From Lumnitzera littorea (Eukaryota; Streptophyta; Magnoliopsida; Myrtales; Combretaceae): a DNA stretch of 64,000 nt. Each line of letters begins with the position of its first letter. Positions within the stretch are counted from its first letter, which is position 1. Below the pieces are notes generated by a model that saw only the letters and a program-made list of their open reading frames with translations, was not told the DNA's origin and did no database searches. The DNA lies in contig JAMXBB010000011.1 in NCBI GenBank assembly GCA_024138015.1, forward strand, positions 72,668,522-72,732,521, read 5' to 3'. The translations under genes were made by a program, and so were the position numbers. This document shows positions 34,873-48,110 of this stretch, in pieces.

Positions 34873-37399
34873 AAAAAGTTTTGTCCTTGAAATTTCCTTA
34901 TAGTGGTCCAAATAAGGTGTCAATTGTCTAATAATAAAACTACCTTGATTTTATTTTAATCATTTCTAATTTATTAAATTTTATTTCAAAACGTCATATT
35001 CTAAACCTCTATCTAGTAATTCATTTCTAAGTAGAAACGGTCTGTTTTTATTTTTGGTAAACATATAATGTTGTGATTGATCTAAGAGATGATAAGGGAA
35101 CAAAGTTGGATCCAGAGCACCAATCTTAGTTAGATTCAGTGCAATGGTGCGGTGAAAACATGGTGGTAAAGTCTCTATTAAGCCATTAATGTCTACTTTG
35201 TAATTATAGGAAAGTTTGTCTATAAAGTATCTAATACTACCTAGGTTTTTAACATTTAGCAAAATTCTCGTAAATTGCTCATTTAAAAAATGTATATATA
35301 TATACTCATTTACACATTTTATTTGTTGAAATATGTATCTTTATGTAGTAACTATTTATTTCATAGATTGATAAAATATTCTAAGTCAACATTTCTTTAG
35401 TCATAGGTTCAAAAAATATCCTATAGTGATAAGTATATATATAGTCTAGAATTTAATTCTTTTACTAACTATCTTTTGCTAATCTACCTAAGTTTTTACC
35501 CCACCTCGCTATTTGGTAGCTTTGTACTATCATTGTGCTTTGATATCGCTCTTTTATCACTATCCAAACTAATACTTTCACTTAGTCTTCGTTTCCTTTC
35601 TTCATTTAGTTTAGACTCACTTATTAATTAGTCCTATGTAACTCATAGCCATCTCTTTCATTATTTCCTTATCTGTCCCGTTAGTTGGTTAACATGTCCT
35701 TTTACCTCGTTCCTATCACCTATGCATTGTCCAACTCCTAATTTCCACTTAGGGTGAATATAACAAATTCAATTTCTTTATGTCTATAGGTCTTATATTA
35801 CGGTCATTGCTTAATGGTTACAATAAAGATCTTGGGTACTTTCTACAGTTAACATATATATTAGTAAGAACAAGTTTGGCAAATCTGAACTTTTCACCAA
35901 CTTCTATACCAAGGAGATAAAGAATAACTTAGACCAAGTAGACTCAACTAGATTTGACATAAATTGACGTAACTCTTGATGAACCAGACTCACAAAGATA
36001 CTAAATACTTTTCTGGCTAGCAACTAATACAATAGGACTCACAATGACATGAAACTTTATTATGAAATATATAAGAGTCATAAAAAACATGAGTCTTGAC
36101 AAAAAAATCATAAAAGTCATATATTTGCTACATTTTTTTTAACCACATGTATCAAGAGATCCATAATGGGTAGGCTTTCATAATGTTACAATTATACTTT
36201 CTATCAACTTCATATATTTTATCATTATTTGACTCTTTAATCTCATAATTAATTATTACCTTATGAGTCACAATCTCATTATGTACTAAGTCAACTTCTG
36301 AATTAAGCTCTAATTATGCCTTTGATAAAGGTTTCGTTTAACTCTCTAAATCTGCTCCTAATTATGCACCTTTGGCATTTCCTACCATTTTATTCATTTT
36401 AGTAACAACTATAGCTTACATCACCACAACATGTATATCCTTACTATGATCTCTTTCCAATTTGTACCAAGGTAGTGAGTCGTTTAGTTAACATGGAATT
36501 ATAAATTACTAACAAGTTAAGGAATGGGTTTCTTACTTTCCTAACTCTATACATATTAGGAATAACATCTCACATTCATGTTTTAAGTTATTTGTTATCA
36601 AACCTATGTTTATCTACATAAACATTGCATTAATTAATCCGGCAGGTTATTTATAGTTAATTCATAAAACAATTATTATATTATGTATGTACTACTATTA
36701 ATAATACACACTTGCTTTAGAATATAACACACAATTTATACATTTTTTTTATAATACAACACATATAGGAGCTCTATAAAACTCATAACCAGAGTTAATC
36801 ACAGGTATATAAAATCTAGTAAAATATATGCAACAGATCATACCATGAAATAAGAACTTACTATCAAAGTTATAATATTGCATTTACGTGAATATGTTGT
36901 GATACTTCATATTTTAAATTCCTAGAAAATATACAAAATCATATCTATGTACGTAATAATTTCATATTTAAACAACACATATATTGACTATTATAGTTAA
37001 ACAATATACTGTTACTAATCTAATTTATTAGCAAGCTATCCTTACCTTATTCACAGATGTCTCATAGTCAATTTTATAGTTAAATAATATACTAGCTTAA
37101 GTTAATAACATTCAAAGTGGATGAGAAAATATAAATTCAAAACTTCTCATATGAAATATTAAATTAACATTTTTATGTTTCTCTTATTATGAGCCTTGTA
37201 AACTTACATGTTAGATTCTGAGAGTTTATAATCTTACGTGTTAGATTCCGAGTAAATAATTTAGAACATACATGGAAGTTAATCAATTAGGGTAATATTT
37301 CACATGTAGGTCTTATGGCACTTCGTGAGTCCAAAATATTGAAATATAATAAAATAATAAGATTATAGCTAAAAATAAATAATTTTACTAAATTACATT
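34873..37399 (-). other. Decayed internal region next to LTR copy B, no recognisable pol
   Basis: After the pol-end-like motif the sequence becomes AT-rich and stop-filled. The 93-codon minus frame at 34,981-35,262 shows no domain I recognise. Two ~33-bp direct units (TTACATGTTAGATTCTGAG / TTACGTGTTAGATTCCGAG) lie at 37,203-37,252. It may be the internal part of a non-autonomous element. Confidence 0.35.
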
Positions 37400-38088
37400 A
37401 TATTATAATTTGCCTTGTGTAAATGCGTAAATTAAGTACCGGAAAATAATAAAACATTAGAGATAAATTATTTGAATATAAAAATTATAAAGTAACCTAA
37501 AATAATATATATATATATATATATAATATGTGTAGCTTAGGTATAATTATTATATAGATTTTATATACCTGAAAATGCTTAAAATATCTTAAAGTAAGTA
37601 TAATTAACCAAATAATCAAAAGAAAAATCATAAAAATTGCTAAAAAATCACAAAAACTATTAGAGACATCTTGGATAGGCATGGCTCAATTGGGACAGCT
37701 GCTAACTAAGAACATAATCCAATGGACACATAATAGGTTAGATTTGGGAGTATTTAAGGGCTAATGAGAGAGAAAATTACCATTTATATTCTACTTACCT
37801 AGGATTTATCACCAACTCCTCTCCTAAAACCTCAATTAGGTTTTGAAAACTTAGGAAAAATTAAAAAAGGGAAAGATCAGAAGGAGAAAAAAATTAAGGA
37901 AAATTATAAAAGAAATAGGCAAATCCAAGCTTGATTCCTGAACACCGGTTCGAGGAGCACCTGGACGTAAACTGCCACCAAATGATGACCATGCCTAGCT
38001 TGGTTGACAACCAAGGAGTGTTTGTTGGTGGCCAGATGGCCACCATTCTAGAGTCTAATTTTACATTCGATTTTAGCTAATTTGTAAA
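37400..38088 (+). mobile_element. LTR copy D: truncated plus-strand LTR of the A/B/C family
   Basis: It matches the reverse complement of copy A in order: AGAGATAAATTA...ATAAAATAACCTAAA-type block, an AATTA-rich block, a TATA-like TATTTAAG near 37,751, a GAAA/AATTAAGGAAAA block and the GTTGGTGGCC...GGCCACC region at 38,025-38,045. It ends abruptly where element II's LTR starts. Orientation is opposite to A, B and C. Similarity is moderate, so the left limit is approximate. Confidence 0.45.
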
Positions 38089-39186
38089 GGATTACTATGA
38101 CTAATCTCCTCTCAGTCTCATAATCATGAAAACCCAATAACAGAATCATTTTCTATCACCTCAACAAGTTTATAATAGAGCATAAAATACCAAAATCCTA
38201 AATAAACACCCAAACCTATATCAAAACTACAACATTTTACCAAATACATCATCCATAATATCACAAATCCACAAAAACATACTTAGATACTCATAGTTTT
38301 AGCAATAACACAAAGAACAAAAGCAAATGCAATAGCAACTTCCATAGATAATCAAGATGAAGAAATACCCAAATGAGAACAAGAGTATAATGAAGAGTAA
38401 AGAGATAAACAAGCAATAATCTATTTCAAATAGCAAGAAATATACACATAAATCTTGAAAAAACAAAAGTGTTAAATGTCAAAGAAGTAGCAATAGAACA
38501 ATAAAAACAAATAAAAACTCGCAAAACTACACTAAACCCTAAGAAAATGCAAATAACGCCTCACCAATTCAATGGAAAATATAAGTATTTATACATTGAC
38601 GCAACCAATTAGTGGATAAGAGGGTCTACTGATCAATCAATAGACACATGTTAGCTCGATATTCTTTCCATGTTTTATGAAATGCAGTGTTTTAGGGCTA
38701 AGGTTTTAGCTTAGAAAAACAATAGTCCTAATCTCTTTTACCAATCGATCGGTAAGGAGGGCACTGATCAATCAGTATGGTCGAATCCCACTTAGAAGCT
38801 TCTATTTACACATTGTCCTTTGTCCGATCAAATGTCCAAGAGATCAACTTACCCTCGATGGTTCAAGGCATACCAATCAATCAATAACATGGCTACTGAT
38901 TCGATCAGCTAGATTACAACATCCTTCTCCTCTTGGTTCCATTGACTAAACAATGGGGGCTACCAAGACCATAGTAGCCTAAGTGCACCTATACACGTGA
39001 GACAAAATTAATAAAATGAGATTAAAAAGAAATCTTTTTTCATGCATTTTCATCAATTTAGTTCAAGTTGATCCATTTTATGCAATAATCTCCATATTTA
39101 TATAAAATTCAACTAATTTTTCTTAAATTTATGGATAAATGTGGGTTTTAAAGTTAAGAAAAATTATATATTTTGAGTCGTGATCA
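38089..39186 (-). mobile_element. 3' LTR of element II (truncated)
   Basis: It is collinear with 44,121-44,628 and then 48,190-48,733, the 5' LTR of element II split by an insertion. On the minus strand it starts TGATCACGACTC at 39,186, right after a polypurine tract. Compared with the 5' LTR it lacks about 0.7 kb at its left end, where it abuts copy D. Confidence 0.75.
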
Positions 39187-40499
39187 CTACCCCCAATTTT
39201 AGAACCTTGCTTATCCTCAAGCAAGTATTAAAAATCACTTTGTAGAAAATGAGAGGATAAGCATGTGCTTCCTTTACACTCGATCATAATCAAGAGTATG
39301 TCATCTCATTGAAATTGCAAAGTTTGCATGCATTCAATTAGACAAAAATTTTTAAAAGCAACATCGATGTTCCATTTATAACTATTCAAATGCATAGAGA
39401 TAAAAAAATCATGTAATTAATTCAAGAATTCATGCTAGAAAAGTTATCATTCCCATTTAGGTTAAACTTAGGAAAATTGAAGTCAGGTTTAACATTCTAA
39501 ACTAAATGAGAGGTTGCGGTGTTTGATTAGAGAGCACATGTTTATACTTATTCCTTATCGAGCTCTTGAATATGTCAATACCACGCAAAAAGCGTGATCA
39601 CTAAATGATACCTTACTTTTAGCACCTACTTTCGTTTATGGGACATTAACAAATTACTAAATTCCTCAAAAGAACGATATATATAAATAGGTCAACTTCC
39701 AAAAACACCAAAATCTGACATAGAGCCAGAACATTTCCCTAATTCTAAATCAATAAACTACGCCTAAATTAAGCATAACCAAACAAAGCAAAGATGCCAT
39801 GAATTGATTACAAAGTATGGAAAAGTATTCATAACTTATTCATAAGGGAACTCTTTCAAAATTCAAGCCCTAATCACCTACTTCTACTTATATTCATATA
39901 AACTTTATGAGAATAATGACATTCTTGAACTAAAAGGCATTAAGTGTAAAGGAAAATGATATAACTTTTAGAAAAAGATCATCTTGTTAGGTGCACAAAA
40001 GGGATGGCTTCACATTCACAAATTCAATTATCAAAGCTAAATCAACACCACACAACATTATATTTCATGTCTAACCTTCTTCACCCCTTACTTTAAGTTC
40101 AAGAAACATATTTAGAAATTCGGCGCTTTCGCAATTGACAAGTAAAAGAGGAAAGGTTAGAATAGAGCTCCCTCGATTTCTTAGTGTGTTCTAAGTCCTT
40201 GATTCTCTTTCAAAATTCTTTTAATAATATCTTTAGATTATGGATTCAATTCTCCTTTATTTATTCACAAGTGCCTATGAAACATAACTAAATAAACTTT
40301 GAAATGAAAAGACTTAGACATAGATCGAATAAAAAAATAGGAAAAGATAATGAGTCGACTTGTCTCCAGCCAAGCACTTGTTTTTAAGCCTTCGGCCTAG
40401 CTTTTTATTGTTTCCTTCATAGTATATCCTCATCCATTCTCTAGGGCTTAAGCCTTAAGGCTCCCTAGCCTTTTCTCAATGCTTTATGCTCCTCACAAA
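39187..40499 (-). other. Polypurine tract and 3' non-coding region of element II
   Basis: The minus strand reads CTTGAGGATAAGCAAGGTTC then AAAATTGGGGGTAG, the well-known plant Ty3/gypsy motif just before the 3' LTR. The rest of the stretch has no coding signal. Reverse transcriptase, RNase H and integrase, which normally lie here, are absent. Confidence 0.55.
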
Positions 40500-42830
40500 C
40501 TCTTATCTTTCTCATGTGACTCCCTTTTTCGAATTTTACCTCCAAGTTAAAATCCGTATCTCCTTCCCTCAACTGTTGAAGTCGCTCTTTCGCGTAGATC
40601 ATCACCTTTCTCTTAGATCATCACCTTTCTCTTTCCACTTTCCTAAATAATCACCATCTCTCTCATATCTAAAATAGCTCCATAGGTGGCCAAGAATGAT
40701 GTCTCGAAAACTAAAGGTTGATCTTCATCTTTCATATCCATCTCGATGAAGTCAAGGGGAAGTGACATGGTGCTACACTCACCTATACGAAGTGAAGCTC
40801 TCTTAGTGGTTTTGTCCGACCCTTATCGATGCTCCTTATATAATATGAGCTATCCTTCATGAAACTTTCCAATTCTAAATCTCACATAGCTTATCTTGAC
40901 ATAAAATTGTCCAATGCAAGTGTACCCAAAAGAACTCTCGGAAAAACTTATCCATAATGGTATATGGCATGATAAATTTCCTTGGATCATCTAATCTATG
41001 TACGAATCAAAAAGGCATTAACACCTCTCTCTTCAAGGACTAAATCCATAATTTCAAATCCAACATTGGGTCTCTCTTTTAGGTTAGCTTCAAACTCCTT
41101 CTCCAATTCAGATTTCTCAAAGGTTTCCCTTTCATGTTTCCTAGCATCTTCTTCTTCCAGGTTATCATTATCCATTTCTTCATACTAATTATGATCCTCT
41201 TCGTCCTCTTCTTCACTTAGATCCTTCGCTTCAGTATCCTTCTTACTCTCCTTTCAAACTCCTCAATCTTATTGGGATCTTCTTCTTTACTATCTCTCCT
41301 CACTCCATTCATCATCTCCATGTTATTTACCTAGTCAACATTCGGGACCTCTTCTTCGACTACTTCTTCATCTTCAAATTCCTCTTCAATCTCATCATGT
41401 ATATCCCTCTCAAGTTCCACTATTAGTTCCTCTTCTAATGGTGTAAACATTTCCTCATCCATTTTCTCAATCTATTTATCAACAAGATCCTTAAACCTCA
41501 TTTGTTCACCTCCAAACATTTGCTTCCCACTATAACCTAACTCCTTCTCTCCTACACTAGCTTCTCTACCATTACCATTAGATTTTCTAGCTTAATTTCT
41601 TGGGTTTCGCTCAGTGTTACTAAGTAGTTGTCTTAAGAGTCTTTTAGTCATATTTTCATTATACTAAACCATCATTTTTTTTTAGATCTTGTAATAAGGC
41701 CTATTGTACATTCACATTTTCACTCTATATTTTTTAATAAAGCTTCTCATTAAGTCCTCAATGGTCTCTCCCTTCAATTTCTATGTGAATAGAGGTGGAG
41801 GTGGTGACTAGCATTAACCAAATTGCATCTTAGGTCCTTGGAAACCTTTATTAAATCCTCCTTCTTAATTGCCTCCCTAAGATAAGTTTGGATAGTCTCT
41901 CTAACCTAAGTTATATGTATTTAAGTAGGGGTTATAGTTCCTCTACCCTTAGTTGAAATTCCCCTTGCAATTACTTACACCTCTTGAATTTCTCTTGATG
42001 GGCCAAAGGGTTCTCAATTTGAAAACTACTGCTCACATGGCCTACTCCTCCGTACATACAACAATACTAATAAGGCTACTCACGAGCATTAGAATTGTTG
42101 GCTTAGTTAGCTTTTTCCAACTAAGAGAGCTAAGCAGTGAGTAAGGCGACTTGTTTTCTAAGACAACATAATTCTTCTTTATGTATACTCACTACCTTTC
42201 TTGGTTACGCTCTCTTAGAATGCCAATCATGAGTATGGGCTAACATTTGTTCAAACATCTCATAAGCCTCTTCAGCACTCTTGTTCATTATAATGCCTCC
42301 AGCAGCTGCATCAACCATCATTCTTAACTAATATCTCAAACCATTATAAAAAGTGCTCACTATGCTCTACACGGGTGGACCATAATGGGGACACTTCCTC
42401 AATAACTCATTAAATCTCTCCAAACTTTCAAACAATGACACCTCATTAATATGCCTAAACATAATAATGTCATTTCTCATTTTTGCAATCTTACTAGGTT
42501 GGAAAAGGTATGACAAGGATTTTTGAACAAGCTAATTACATGTGGCAATGAAGTTAGGTGGTTGTGAATTTAGCTAACTTTTTGCCTTATCTATCAATGA
42601 AAAAAGGAACAACCTCAAGTAGATAGCATTGTCAAACACCTCATTTGTTTTCGTAGTAGTACATAATTGTAGTGTTAATGAGGGTCCTTGGATGGTGACC
42701 CGCTAAATTGATTAAGTTATATCATCTAGATCAAAGTTGGCTTTAATTCAAAATTATTTACTTGAATAGTTGACTAGGTGATCGATGGTGGAACTTCATT
42801 CAAACTTAGGACACGGTACTCCCATTGGGC
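40500..42830 (-). pseudogene. gag-protease remnant of an Athila-like Ty3/gypsy element (element II)
   Basis: Minus-strand reading recovers conserved Athila/Tat-type gag blocks in order: a DKAKS*LNS block (42,590), NEVSLFESLERFNELLRKCP (about 42,450-42,390), VDAAAGGIIMNKSAEEAYEM (about 42,325-42,260), and NPYLNTYNLG*RDYPNLS*GGN near 41,930, matching the usual NPYSNTYNPGWRNHPNFSWGGN. It then gives an LLSNTERNPRN block near 41,610, an acidic Glu/Asp-rich linker and LDDPRKFIMPYTI near 40,990, resembling the protease region's GDPGSFTIPCTIG. Stops and frameshifts are numerous. Gag is the virus-like particle protein and protease would process it. No polymerase follows, so the copy could not move by itself. 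A 20-bp unit (AGATCATCACCTTTCTCTT) is duplicated at 40,597-40,635. Confidence 0.75.
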
Positions 42831-43390
42831 TCGGTTTCCATTTCCATGAGCTCCATTAAAATAATTTCCATTCCAGTTAATTTCATTTTAGTTTCCTCCA
42901 TTAAAAGGTCCTTACAAATTATTCATATCTCTCAATTGTTTCCTTCTCCTTTCTCTTATCTGACAATGAAATGTTCAATTTATCTTAAGGTCAAATTCCT
43001 CAAGTACTTCTCTTACTCCTATTCACATACAAACCAATAAGCCCTAAATCTACTCCTTCCAATTCCATCCGAATTGCCAAACTACACTTGAAAATATTAA
43101 TGCAAATATCTAAAAAGCACTTTCTTAACTTAACAACAAATCGGCTAAGGTCAATTCAGCACTTCACCAACAAATTCAGCAATAAAGATTGAAACTTTAT
43201 ACTTAGAACAATTCAAAATGGCTAGAATTCAAGAAAATTGGCTCAAATAAACAAGAAAGCTAAAGATCAGACTCAGAGTTTTAACAGCTAAACTACTCAA
43301 AATCAACAAAAATTCACACTAAGCTATCAACAACTAAACTAAGGCTTAGTCTCAAAGTCCTTAGTTTATTAGATATTAGAGTAATTGCCT
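42831..43390 (-). other. 5' untranslated leader of element II
   Basis: The region lies between gag and the primer-binding site. Its right half matches the fragment at 31,836-31,985. Confidence 0.55.
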
Positions 43391-43410
43391 TCTCCCCAAC
43401 AACAGGGCCA
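43391..43410 (-). other. Primer-binding site of element II
   Basis: The minus strand reads TGGCCCTGTTGTTGGGGAGA, a mutated form of the TGGCGCCGTTGCCGGGGA site (tRNA-Asp type) used by Athila and related plant elements. Confidence 0.75.
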
Positions 43411-45759
43411 AAAACTAACACAAGTGCAACACATACATTGGTAATTTTTAGACACAAGTTTTATAGATAAAGCTTTTTAAAAACAATGTCAACCTTTAAC
43501 CAACCAATGTACTGTATCTTGTGCAATAATAAAAACTAGTGAATATTCACCAAGTCATTTCTACGAGGAGAAAGACTTATCTAAGTACCAGATTCAGACA
43601 TACTACTCTAATCTAGGCTAATCAAATAAGGAATTGAGGAATTGCAAATGAAGGTAAATGCAAGAATTTAAAGTAACAACTAACACAAGTCAGAAAGGTA
43701 TGGACTTGTGACTTGTCTTCAATGTAGTGGTAAGGTTATCCTACTAAGATATCAAGTATAGTTCTTAAGTAGGTTTTAATGGAATTCACTTGAGTTTAAA
43801 TCCCCAGAACGCATCTCACTTAACTATGTAGTGAAAAATCTCCTATCAATCTCATTTTTCTATATGACTAACTATACACTTAATTCCTATCACAAATTAA
43901 GTATTCTAATTCTAGAAATTAGGAGGTCAACCTCCTCTCAATCTTATAACCTATCCTCATTTGCTAGAATCACATAAAGATAAGTGAATTCAGCGGAATC
44001 TCATGGTTATAAAAATGCATTCATGAACACACTACGAACTCATTGACATAAGTAGGAATTTACATAAGTAATATTTTCTCGATCTCATGAGTATGCATAT
44101 CCATTTAACTCTCGAAGGATTCCTATGACTAATCTCCTCTAGGTTTCATAATCATAAAAACCCAATAAAAGAATCATTTTCTAGCACTTCAACAAGTTTA
44201 CAATAAAGGATCAAACACAAAAATCCAAAACAAATATACAAACCGATAGTAAAACTACAACATTTCACCAACTATATCATCCATAATATTACAAACCCAC
44301 AAAAATACACTTAGCCACCCATAGTTTTAGCAATGACATAAAGAACAAAAGCAAATGCAATAGTAACTTCCATAGATAATTAAGATAAAGAAAAACTTAA
44401 ATGTAAACAAGAGCATAAGGAAGAGTAAAGAGATAAACAAACTAAAATCCACTTCAAATTTTGAGAAATATACATATAAATCCTGAAAACAAGTGTTAAA
44501 TATCAAAGAAATAGCAATAGAATAGTAAAAATAAATAAGAGCTCACAAAACTACACTAGACCTTAGGAAAATCCTAACTATAGCTCACCAATTTTACACA
44601 AAATGTGAGTAATTATATATTGATGGTAATAATTGTCAAGCCTGATTTTTTTCAATTTTTATTATTTTCCTTAACTCGATTAGTATTAAACTCCAACCTA
44701 TTTAATACTAACCCTCGATTAGGAGTTAAGAAAAACTCAGTTTTTAAACGTGTTTTAGAAAAATTTAGAGTCACCACCTAACCAGAGTCGAGAAAAGGTT
44801 TAGATTAAAACTAATTGGATAAATTGATTTTAATCTAGGCACTAAGTTATGTAAAAAACTAATTTAAGAGAAAAAAGGTTTTTGAAAACTATAAATTTAA
44901 ATCCAAGGGCTAACTTTTTCAAACCTTTAACGAGTATCACTTTAACTTTTCAAATTTATATTTACTTTTCAATATATCCGTAAAAAAAATTATCTATTCA
45001 CATGCAAATAAGCAAATAAAATTGAATCTACAAAAAAGATAAATCAAATAAATATTTACAAAAAATGGAGAAAGAAAAATTTTCATATTTTAAGTCGCCC
45101 CGTATTTGGGTACGAATATCTACGTACTTACTATTCGGAATCAGACTTTCATAATTCGTTTCGAAAAAATTTAAGTGGGTTGATTGATTTAAAATTTGGA
45201 AAGTAATCGAGTTTACATCTTTTAGCCATTTTATTTTATTTAAGAAAAACACCTAAGAGAAAAGGGTTCTAATTTGGTGATTTTATTTTTTGGAAAAATT
45301 CTAAAATATCCTAATTTTTGAAAAAATTTCCATTTATTTGAAAAAAAAAAATCTAAGTGAGAAAACTTTTTAAAAAAAATCCTAAAATACATAAATATAA
45401 CTTTTCATGAAATACGCAATTACTATGGCTAACATGTTTACTTATAGAAAAGATACCTAAACCATAAAAAAAAATACCTAATTATAAGCAAGAAGCTTAA
45501 TCCATAGAAAATATGTCAAATTATAGGAAAAAAAAAAAGCTTAAACCATGGAAAAAAAGTCTAAATCATTACAAAGATGTTTGAATTATAAAAAAAAATA
45601 TCTGAATTATGGAAAACATGCCCAAAGAGTTTTTTTATTTTATTGAAAAAAGGATTTTTGTAAGTAAGAGGACATCTTTGTTTTTCATTATTTTTTTTTA
45701 TTTTTTTGTTATATATTTCTGACTAAAACCTAAAAATAAGTAAACCAAACGAACTAAGC

Positions 45760-45846
45760 CTTTTCCCTTTTTTTTTTCTTTCTTTTTCCTTCTTTTCTTT
45801 TTTCTTTTTCTTCTTTTCTTTTTTCCTTTTTCTTTTTTTTCTTTTT
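45760..45846. repeat. Pyrimidine tract (CTTTTT-rich, ~85 bp)
   Basis: An almost uninterrupted T/C run lies inside the nested solo LTR, downstream of its minus-strand TATA box. Confidence 0.8.
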
Positions 45847-46740
45847 ACAATTGCAAATAATCATAACAACAACAACAAAAAGAAAAAGAAAAAGTACGAT
45901 ATTACAAAAATAAATAAAAAAATACAAAATATGGAGAACAAAACATAAATCAAAACCAAAGTAGAGTCAAACCAAGCTAGAGTTCGCATAGGTTGGAGCT
46001 AGGCGCTAAAGTGGTCAGGTCAGGTTGGAAAACTCTCGTCGTAGAGAGTTTCTAGCACAACTTGTCCTAGCTTGGATAGCCTCTAGCTTACACGAATCCT
46101 AGAAAAAAGGGACGTATAGCGAGAGAAAGTGGCGTTGTGAATAGATTTAAATAATTGTGAGTAATGAGTTAATAGTTTGTAATAAAATGGAATCTCGTAT
46201 TTATAGGTATTATGGTCGAGTTAAAGATGAAAAACATTGAATGTAGTATGATTTTCTTCCATGTTTAAGCTTGGCAAACTTAGATAATATATGATACTAA
46301 ATACAAAGTTATGCATAAGAGTATATCGGAGTATGTCCAATACTTGTAGGATTGTACCTTGACATGACATAACATGGCGATGATGTGGCAATGACATGGC
46401 ATGGTGACGTAATATACGCATGTACCAATGAGAGATGGACGAGTGTCCAAGTGAGAGAAGAAAAATAAAATGTATATTTTATACCTTCTATGGATTGAAT
46501 CTAAGATCTCCAAGCCATGCGCGATGCTAATGTTCAAGTGCTTTACTGAATAAGTTATTGGTTTTACTTATCCATATGTGTAATCCAATTGTAGATATGG
46601 ATTAGGTTAGCCTAGAATATTTTCAAATCTAAGTTTATGCCCAATATTCCTCTTCTCTTTTAATTATTTAAAGCCCTAAAAAATACTAAGGTTAGATTGA
46701 AAAATATCGTACTATATTTAAACTATCTAAAAAATTATTT

Positions 46741-48110
46741 TTTTGTACTTTTCTAAATTTCCTATTTTTTGTACTGATATTAGGCAAGTGCACCTATCAA
46801 TTTTAATATAGCGGATGTGAGTCCAAGTCGATCCCTCAAAAACTTCGAGTACTAATATTAACCTTAGCTCTATTATCTAACCAGAAAATTGTGATGAGTT
46901 AAATGAATTAAAAATACTGAAATTAACAAACTAAACTAATTATGAGACTTGATTAAGCAATTTAAAAAGCAATAAAACTAAGAATGACTTCAAGAAGATA
47001 ATAACGTATTTAGGAATTATTTCCCCTAATATTTAACATGTGATCGCTTAAAATATATTCAATTCAATTTTTATTATTCTTGACTGAAGGGATTCACAAT
47101 TAAAGTTAATACCTTTCTCAAACATATTAACCTTAATCCTAAATTATTTACCGGAATCTCTTCACTTAGTAATATAACTTAGAATTGCATTAATGTATAA
47201 TGAATTCCCACACAAATAATTAACTTTCCAGAAGAAACACGTATCTTATCTCTAAGTATACATGTAATTCTCTCAAATTTTGCCAAGATCTAATTACACA
47301 TGCAATTTCTCAATCATCATGCATAATATCATAAATTAATATTCTAGAAATATCATAAATTGATATTTAAATTGATATTGTAGAAATATCAATCAACAAT
47401 TAAACAACGTAATTGAATCAAGAAAGGAAAGAAACTTTATTGGAAATTATAAATCAACCCAAGAGTCACATGAAACCCTAGGTTCCATAATCTTAAATAC
47501 ACAAATTCTAAGCTATCATAATGAAACTAAAAACGAGTTCTATCAAAAACATAAAATAAAATATGAAAAACTCATTTGATTGATGAAAAATCTCTCCAAT
47601 CTTGAAGTTGGTGTTGCTTTCGCCTTTTTCTTCTCCTTCTCCTCAAGTCTCTTCTCTTCTCCAATGTCTCATATGTCTTGTGAAACCCTAATATGTCCTT
47701 TTATAATGTATTGTAAGGTTTCCGTTTTCATCACCAGACACAGCTTGGGACATGGCCGTGTCCCCAGGTCGTGTAACTTTCTGACCTTGGCAAATTTTCC
47801 TGTATGGACACAGCCTGGGGACATGGTCATGTCCCATATTGTGTAACTTCAAAATTTCATAACTCCTTCATTTGAACTCCAAATTGAGTGAAACTTGATT
47901 TCTTTTCTTCGTTTTCAATCCTAGAACGCGTTCAAACCTTGAAATCAAAATTTTACTCAATTAAGTATCAATTTCTTTAAAGAAAACAAAAAATGTAAGA
48001 AAAATACTATAAAATCACCATGTGAAATATGTTTAAAATAAGAGTTATCATGTACCTTTCTAAATTTTCTATTTTTTGTACCTTTTTAAATTTTCTATTT
48101 TTTCGTGCTT
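46741..48110. repeat. ~26-bp tandem repeat (GTACCTTTCTAAATTTTCTA type) split by the inner solo LTR
   Basis: One unit precedes the inner LTR (46,745-46,770) and two more follow it (48,052-48,105), so the LTR landed inside a short tandem array. Confidence 0.65.
46775..48050 (-). mobile_element. Inner solo LTR (1,276 bp) with perfect 5-bp target duplication
   Basis: The termini are TGATATTAGG...AAGAGTTATCA. The flanks are TGTAC at 46,770-46,774 and TGTAC at 48,051-48,055, a perfect duplication. It contains no ORF with a recognisable domain. A diverged ~70-bp duplication (GACACAGCTTGGGACATGG / GACACAGCCTGGGGACATGG) lies at 47,738-47,847. Its minus orientation is suggested by TGATAACTC at 48,050 as the LTR start. 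Confidence 0.85.

Noticed and set aside
41000..41190. Ser-rich plus-strand frame in element II
   Set aside because: Complement of the acidic/Lys-rich gag-protease linker on the minus strand.
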